A stretch of DNA of 27,080 nucleotides, from positions 1 through 27,080 of the forward strand of contig CALFNW010000101.1 in the NCBI GenBank assembly GCA_937902275.1, written 5' to 3'. The position numbers and the translations under genes were made by a program. Numbering within the stretch: position 1 is the first letter of the stretch; every line of letters starts with the position of its first letter. A model generated the notes under the pieces. It saw nothing but the letters and a program-made list of their open reading frames with translations. It searched no databases and was not told the DNA's origin. This DNA comes from UBA4717 sp002404395. GTDB lineage: Bacteria > Bacillota > Clostridia > Oscillospirales > CAG-272. Below are positions 23,806 through 27,080 of the stretch, piece by piece.

Positions 23806-24025
23806 TTCATTTAGAATGTTTCTATGGAAAATCAAAGGGAAGCCGCCACTGAGTGATGACGAATTAAAAAGCATTATTGAGCGATATATTACCCCGGATT
23901 TGTTTGGTACTCTAACGGACAAACAGTCAAAACAGCTATCAAAGATTATTTCCTGTATCGCTGACATCAACAGTACAAACACACTAAGGCTGTTGCAGGA
24001 ATATCACGAATGGCAACAACATTAA
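23795..24025 (+). CDS. small hypothetical protein after the tape measure gene
   Basis: 76 residues (MAFNSFRMFLWKIKGKPPLSDDELKSIIERYI...). It starts at ATG 23795 with GGGAGG upstream and overlaps the tape measure end by 11 bp. In phages the distal tail gene would be here; this protein is too short and does not resemble one. The family is unknown. Confidence 0.7.
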   Translation: MAFNSFRMFLWKIKGKPPLSDDELKSIIERYITPDLFGTLTDKQSKQLSKIISCIADINSTNTLRLLQEYHEWQQH

Positions 24026-24028
24026 GCA

Positions 24029-24060
24029 ATGAGTCACGGTAAAAGCGCCGTGGCTCATTT
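24029..24060 (+). terminator. hairpin ending the tail module
   Basis: ATGAGTCACGG pairs with CCGTGGCTCAT (one wobble), with an 8-nt loop. The following T run is short, so termination may be partial. Confidence 0.6.
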
Positions 24061-24071
24061 GCAAATAAATC

Positions 24072-24100
24072 TTTACAAACGCAAAGCTATATGATATACT
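24072..24100 (+). promoter_or_regulatory. promoter of the second HTH regulator
   Basis: TTTACA (24072-24077), a 17-bp spacer, TATACT (24095-24100). The start is near 24107, so the leader is short and begins just before GGGAGGGG. Confidence 0.8.
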
Positions 24101-24123
24101 TAAAATAAGTGGGAGGGGAACAT

Positions 24124-24357
24124 ATGGCTATTAAATACTATAGACTCTTTGACATCATTCAGCGAAAAGAAATAAGTAAGACGCAGCTTGCAAAAATGGC
24201 TAATCTCTCCTCTGCAACAATGGCAAAGCTCTCTTCTAATAAGCCTGTCAGTATGGGGGTTATCAACCGTTTATGTGAGTGTTTGGAAGTGCAGCCGGGA
24301 GACATTCTCGAACACATCCCGGACAAGCAGAAGGAGGTAGCGCATGAAACTCATTAA
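24124..24357 (+). CDS. XRE-family HTH regulator (HTH_26 type)
   Basis: 77 residues, matching the HTH_26 pattern: YYRLFDIIQRKEISKTQLAKMANLSSATMAKLSSNKPVSMGVINRLCECLEVQPGDIL. A small DNA-binding protein with its own promoter. The start was chosen at ATG 24124 after GGGAGGGGAA. It overlaps the 35-residue peptide gene by 14 bp. It is possibly the constitutive partner of the CI-like repressor or a regulator of the right-hand cargo. Confidence 0.82.
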   Translation: MAIKYYRLFDIIQRKEISKTQLAKMANLSSATMAKLSSNKPVSMGVINRLCECLEVQPGDILEHIPDKQKEVAHETH

Positions 24358-24451
24358 ATTGTTTTTTTGGATTTTTCTTTTACCCTTTATGCTTTTTATT
24401 GAACTGCTCAACTATTGCTACAAGGGTGCGGCGGGAAGAAAGCTGTTTTAA
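24344..24451 (+). CDS. 35-residue membrane peptide
   Basis: MKLIKLFFWIFLLPFMLFIE followed by LLNYCYKGAAGRKLF. One hydrophobic helix with a basic C-terminal tail. AAGGAGGTAG lies 4-5 nt upstream, and it overlaps the regulator gene's 3' end, so it is clearly translated in tandem. A strong terminator follows. It could be a toxin-like or regulatory membrane peptide; nothing in the sequence decides this. Confidence 0.65.
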   Translation: MKLIKLFFWIFLLPFMLFIELLNYCYKGAAGRKLF

Positions 24452-24465
24452 TATCAGCCATACTT

Positions 24466-24510
24466 TAAGAGGTTGTAACCGTTATATAGCGGTTGCGACC
24501 TCTTATTTTA
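24466..24510 (+). terminator. terminator after the regulator/peptide pair
   Basis: TAAGAGGTTGTAACCG (24466-24481) pairs with CGGTTGCGACCTCTTA (24490-24505) through two G-U wobbles, followed by TTTTATTT. It ends 8 nt before the next start codon. Confidence 0.88.
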
Positions 24511-24517
24511 TTTGCTG

Positions 24518-24931
24518 ATGATTATAATTTCACACTATGTATTAAAACAGGAAAATTACGCCGTCAGAGTATTGAACAAAGATGTCCCGTTATGCCCCGC
24601 CTGTGGCACTGTTATGATGGGCTATGATACAAGGAAAAGAAAAAGCATAGATGGGTCAGGTCAAAGCCGAACGCTCCTTTTACGCCGTCTCAGATGCCCA
24701 CTCTGTGGCGTTCTGCATTTAGAGATGCCTGACTTCTTATTACCGCATAAGCACTATGATAGAGAGGTTATAGACCTCGTTCTGAGCGGAGATAGTTCCA
24801 CTTGTCCCGCCGATGATTCAACAATACTCCGATGGAAAAAGCAAAATCACCCACCCGTTTTGCCTGTTGATTTCCGCTCGCCTATGGTAACATTGGTGCA
24901 GATCAGAATAAAGGACGGTGAGAAGGAGTGA
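24518..24931 (+). CDS. DUF6431-like zinc-binding protein
   Basis: 137 residues with two CxxC pairs (LCPACGTVMMG and RCPLCGVLHLEMPDFLLPHKHY), then CPADDSTILRWKK; this order matches DUF6431 proteins often found with transposases or mobile elements of clostridia. The start ATG 24518 directly follows a terminator and has no Shine-Dalgarno, so expression probably needs read-through. It overlaps the next gene by 4 nt (GTGA). Function unknown; it resembles the N-terminal zinc/HTH part of transposase-like proteins. Confidence 0.75.
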   Translation: MIIISHYVLKQENYAVRVLNKDVPLCPACGTVMMGYDTRKRKSIDGSGQSRTLLLRRLRCPLCGVLHLEMPDFLLPHKHYDREVIDLVLSGDSSTCPADDSTILRWKKQNHPPVLPVDFRSPMVTLVQIRIKDGEKE

Positions 24932-25404
24932 AAAAAGTGCTGAATGGAATATCAACGGCTTTTCTAATAATCTTGATTGTCGTAGCTGCCGGGTTGCTTG
25001 TTATCAAAATTGTTTCTCAGCCCTCGGCAAAAGCTCCGGTTAAAGATACAACATCCTCTTCTGAAAATGAGATTGTTGTAGCGAAGCAAGCGAATACTAT
25101 TTCTGTTCCCGGCTTTGAGCGAATGCAGTTTGTTGCTCGCCAAAAGGAACAAACGGTTAACTTCTACAACCCTGCTCGAAATGAGTGTTACTTTGAAATA
25201 ACCCTTCTTCTGCCGAGCGGAGAAGAACTGTTTCATTCGGGATTACTTGCGCCGGGAAAAAACATCGATAGCATTACGCTCAACTATGCCTTAGAGCCGG
25301 GTACATATGAGGGGGCAACCCTCCGTTATTCCTGCTACTCAATAGGAGATATGGCGCAGCTAAATGGTGCAAATATTACATTCGATTTGGAGGTAACAAA
25401 ATGA
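24928..25404 (+). CDS. membrane-anchored extracytoplasmic protein
   Basis: 158 residues. The N-terminal transmembrane segment (about 8-30, ISTAFLIILIVVAAGLLVIK) precedes a Ser/Lys-rich linker and a beta-rich domain (FERMQFVARQKEQTVNFYNP, LLPSGEELFHSGLLAPGK, LEPGTYEGATLRYSCY). The domain looks like an immunoglobulin-like sandwich, as in surface or pilin-associated proteins. It starts at GTG 24928 with GAAGGAG. Four-base overlaps join it to the genes on both sides, so the three form one translational unit. Confidence 0.75.
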   Translation: MKKVLNGISTAFLIILIVVAAGLLVIKIVSQPSAKAPVKDTTSSSENEIVVAKQANTISVPGFERMQFVARQKEQTVNFYNPARNECYFEITLLLPSGEELFHSGLLAPGKNIDSITLNYALEPGTYEGATLRYSCYSIGDMAQLNGANITFDLEVTK

Positions 25405-25928
25405 AAAAGAGGATTTTAACCATACTTGCTTCAATGTTGCTGATTGGGCAGATGATTCCCACAACCGCATATGCAGCCAATGAAAATAATGCATCAACCA
25501 AAGTTTTTTACACATACTCGAAAGAAAACAATTACGAGTTGGAGATTCCGGCAGAACTCAACCTTAATATGTCTGATACCTGTTTCATTCGTGCAACAAG
25601 TGTTATATTGGAGGATGGGTACGGGCTACAGGTTTCCGTTAATACTGCTACATTTAGCAAAGGGGATAATGCATGTATGATACTATCGTTGACTACCAAT
25701 ATGGCAAAGCAAATGCCCTGTCAGCTATTTACTCGTGACACTTCTTCGGGGACAGAAACAGCCGTCACGAGCGAGAATAATGTGATTGTCACATTCAGGG
25801 ACGGAGATACATACAACAGTAGGCATGGGGAGTTGAAAATAGTTCCCGATGTGCAAGGGAGAAGTTTGCCGAGTGGTGATTATAAGGGAACATTGTACTT
25901 TGATATTGCAGTTGTGCCGACTAACTGA
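25401..25928 (+). CDS. secreted beta-rich protein
   Basis: 175 residues with a clear signal peptide (MKKRILTILASMLLIGQMIP, cleavage near AYA-AN at 25-27). The mature part is beta-rich (YELEIPAELNLNMSDTCFIRA, GYGLQVSVNTATF, GELKIVPDVQGRSLPSGDYKG) and resembles WxL/CshA-like surface domains without a cell-wall sorting signal. The ATG overlaps the upstream stop by ATGA. It is a plausible lysogenic-conversion cargo changing the host surface; no family is firmly recognised. Confidence 0.75.
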   Translation: MKKRILTILASMLLIGQMIPTTAYAANENNASTKVFYTYSKENNYELEIPAELNLNMSDTCFIRATSVILEDGYGLQVSVNTATFSKGDNACMILSLTTNMAKQMPCQLFTRDTSSGTETAVTSENNVIVTFRDGDTYNSRHGELKIVPDVQGRSLPSGDYKGTLYFDIAVVPTN

Positions 25929-26003
25929 ATATTACCTGATGTTCAAAGCACCGCCCCATAGTAAAAAAGAAAAATTAACAATAACAGCTACATTCCTGCG
26001 TTT

Positions 26004-26050
26004 GTGTCACTTGTGTCACTTGCGGTCACTTCAAAAAAGTGAAGTGACAC
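26004..26050 (-). repeat. right array of AAGTGACAC repeats, inverted relative to the left array
   Basis: GTGTCACTT at 26004-26012 and 26013-26021 and GGTCACTT at 26024-26031 reproduce 11183-11210 in inverted orientation with one mismatch in 28. A further AAGTGACAC in plus orientation lies at 26042-26050. Confidence 0.75.
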
Positions 26051-26060
26051 GCAAAATTAA

Positions 26061-26079
26061 AGCCAACATTTAGCCAACA
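26061..26079 (+). repeat. right arm-type site (AGCCAACA doublet)
   Basis: Identical to 10920-10938, same orientation, 11-bp period. Confidence 0.75.
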
Positions 26080-26231
26080 GCTATGGTTTTTATCAACTGT
26101 TTATACTTTAATAAGCTGCGGAAAGATACAATAAGTTATAAAGGTCGAAAACGCAAAAAAGCCGCTTATATCAAGGCTTTCTCAATTAGTTACGGTGAAC
26201 TATGATAAACTGTGATAAACCCGTTTGACAA

Positions 26232-26278
26232 CTCATAACCCGGAGGTCGCGAGGTTCAAATCCCGCCTCCGCACCCAT
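26232..26278 (+). repeat. attR core (47 bp)
   Basis: An exact copy of 10750-10796. The bases before it (GTTTGACAA) do not continue the tRNA, so only the 3' part of tRNA-fMet is present and it is not a functional gene. Confidence 0.96.
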
Positions 26279-26280
26279 GA

Positions 26281-26327
26281 AAAACCCTGTATTTAAGCCA
26301 AATTCGGCAAATACAGGGTTTTCTTTT
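26281..26327 (+). terminator. former tRNA-fMet terminator, displaced by integration
   Basis: A perfect 14-bp stem, AAAACCCTGTATTT with AAATACAGGGTTTT, with a 14-nt loop, followed by CTTTTT. It starts 3 bp after attR. Confidence 0.9.
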
Positions 26328-26348
26328 TGCATTCAAAATGCGCCGATA

Positions 26349-26366
26349 ATTCAACAAAAATTCAAC
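26349..26366 (+). repeat. possible arm-type site of the neighbouring element (ATTCAAC doublet)
   Basis: ATTCAACAAAAATTCAAC: two 7-mers at an 11-bp period, the same layout as the AGCCAACA doublets, just after the terminator and beside the second integrase's 3' end. Confidence 0.5.
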
Positions 26367-26378
26367 TCGTCAGAAAAA

Positions 26379-27026
26379 TCACGCCTTTTTCAGAAATATA
26401 TCAGATAAAATATCAGCGTTTCGTTGGTCGGCTTCTTCCATAATGTGAGCATATATATTTGCTGTTGTGGAAACCTGTGCATGACCTAATCGTTTTGATA
26501 TAGATACACTATCCACGCCGTTGAAATACAACATACTTGCCATAGTATGGCGAAAAGCGTGTGCATTTATATGCGGTAAGTCATACTTCTTTGAAAACTT
26601 TTTCAAGTAGTCTGTTACGCTGTCGGGGTGCATAGGCTTTCCGTCTGCCTGTGCAAACACAAATCCATTGATACTTTGCGGAACACCGTGTTTGAAATAT
26701 TCCTGTGTCTGATACTGTTTGTATTTTCTTAACTCATTCATCGTCTCTTTTGGAAGTGTTACATAACGCTTTGATTTTTCTGTTTTGGGAGTATCTTCAT
26801 ATATTCCTCGGTCGGGGGTATACAAAATATTATTGCATATGTAAATGCGATTTTTATCAAATTCAACCTTATCCCATTTGAGACCGAGAATTTCTCCGCG
26901 CCTTGCCCCTGTAATCAGAAACAAATGCACAAGCATTTTCCATTTCATCGGTTCGCTTTCAAGGGCATTTCTGATCGCTTCCACCTGTTCAACTTGAAAA
27001 TAGTTTACTTCTTTCTTTTCTGATTT
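26379..27026 (-). pseudogene. truncated tyrosine integrase of a second element
   Basis: Catalytic domain only (about 215 residues), closely related to the integrase at 18068: SEKKEVNYFQVEQVEAI against KKKEAEYFELDEVHRIM, and shared DTPKT, DGKPMHPDS, KFSKKYDLPHI, ISKRLGHAQVSTTANIYAH. The catalytic Arg, Lys, His-x-x-Arg, His and Tyr are all present. Homology stops at 27026, where foreign sequence begins; the frame then reaches a TGA at 27065-27063. The arm- and core-binding domains are gone, so it is inactive. A GTG inside the fragment could in principle make a catalytic-only peptide. Confidence 0.85.
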
Positions 27027-27080
27027 TGAAGTGAACCCAAAAGTATAGACAGAAATTAAATATCAAATTATTTGTGAATG
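27027..27080. mobile_element. probable end of an IS3-family (IS150-group-like) insertion sequence
   Basis: From 27027 the plus strand reads TGAAGTGAACCCAAAAGTAT then AGACA, starting with TG and resembling IS150-group inverted repeats (TG...CCCAAAAAGT..GACA). It starts precisely where the integrase homology ends. The other end and the transposase lie outside the window. Confidence 0.5.

Larger units (their letters stand above)
25929..26231. other. noncoding right end of the element
   Basis: 300 bp without a supportable gene. It holds the inverted 28-bp array, the right arm site, the AAGATACAATAAG copy (26123-26140), an AAAGCC...GGCTTT hairpin near 26158-26181, and a doubled TGATAAAC (about 26206-26221) next to the core. 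Confidence 0.6.
10750..26278. mobile_element. integrated phage satellite (PICI/P4-like) at tRNA-fMet
   Basis: Bounded by perfect 47-bp direct repeats of the tRNA 3' half, the unit is 15,482 bp per repeat copy. It encodes a tyrosine integrase, an excisionase-like protein, a CI/Cro-type repressor, an SF3 helicase, a terminase small subunit, tail chaperones and a tape measure protein. It has no large terminase, portal, protease, capsid, major tail protein, baseplate, holin or lysin, so it cannot build a particle alone; there is no relaxase or conjugation gene either. This set matches helper-dependent satellites. A decayed prophage is the main alternative, but the intact frames, ribosome sites, promoters and att sites argue against decay. 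Confidence 0.85.

Noticed and set aside
11183..26031. 28-bp inverted repeats as transposon ends
   Set aside because: They lie inside the att borders, have no transposase between them and no target duplication, and are built of a 9-mer that also occurs singly.
25849..26073. 74-codon frame at the right end
   Set aside because: It starts inside the secreted-protein gene and reads through the repeat array; no ribosome site.
10750..26278. Integrative conjugative or mobilisable element
   Set aside because: No relaxase, coupling protein with intact ATP site or type IV secretion gene. The FtsK-like protein lacks Walker A.

Overview
The window reads as a chromosomal segment of a gut-type clostridial Firmicute (Oscillospiraceae/Ruminococcaceae-like is my best guess). 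It carries a 15.5-kb integrated element. The host part (1-10.7 kb) is dense and co-oriented. It runs: U32-family protein with DUF3656-like middle, HAD phosphatase, glutamate racemase (murI), recG, rarA, a DUF1015 protein, then a four-domain flavodiiron protein (beta-lactamase fold, flavodoxin, flavin reductase, rubredoxin). A consensus promoter then drives tRNA-Leu(UAA) and an initiator-type tRNA-Met(CAU). Shine-Dalgarno sites are strong, promoters are sigma-A-like, and the strict-anaerobe oxygen/NO-scavenging enzyme fits a clostridium.

The element lies between two perfect 47-bp copies of the 3' part of tRNA-Met (10750-10796 and 26232-26278). It is more AT-rich and its codon use differs visibly from the host genes. 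From left to right it holds: tandem terminators replacing the one the tRNA lost; a 500-bp noncoding end with repeats; a membrane protein that looks like an FtsK-type ATPase with a dead Walker A fused to an Mrr-like nuclease; a small membrane partner; an opposing zinc-finger-like gene (DUF6076-like); an excisionase-like HTH gene; a P4/D5-type SF3 helicase; three unknown genes; a terminase small subunit; a Cro/CI-type repressor divergent from the tyrosine integrase; then a tail module (HTH protein, gpG/gpGT chaperones joined by a canonical -1 slippery site, a complete 934-residue tape measure protein, one small protein). After the tail module come a second HTH regulator, a 35-residue membrane peptide, and a translationally coupled trio (DUF6431-like, membrane-anchored, secreted).

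There is no large terminase, portal, capsid, major tail protein, baseplate or lysis gene. The best reading is a phage satellite of the PICI/P4 type: it has its own integration, repression, replication and packaging-specificity genes and depends on a helper phage for particles. Its unusual property is that it carries tail-length and tail-assembly genes rather than capsid-size genes, which suggests interference with, or replacement of, the helper's tail tape measure. This is inference from gene content.

Control signals are legible. An identical 10-mer overlaps the -10 boxes of the divergent repressor and integrase promoters. A 16-bp direct repeat spaced exactly 32 bp covers the -35 of the putative tail promoter, which is followed by an intrinsic terminator just before the first tail-module gene. 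Matching arm-type repeats lie on both sides of the reconstructed attP, and inverted arrays of a 9-mer lie near both ends.

To the right of attR lies the catalytic half of a second, related integrase facing the same att site, with its own arm-like repeat. It is cut by what looks like the end of an IS3/IS150-type insertion sequence that runs off the window. The tRNA has therefore probably been used by at least two elements in tandem.
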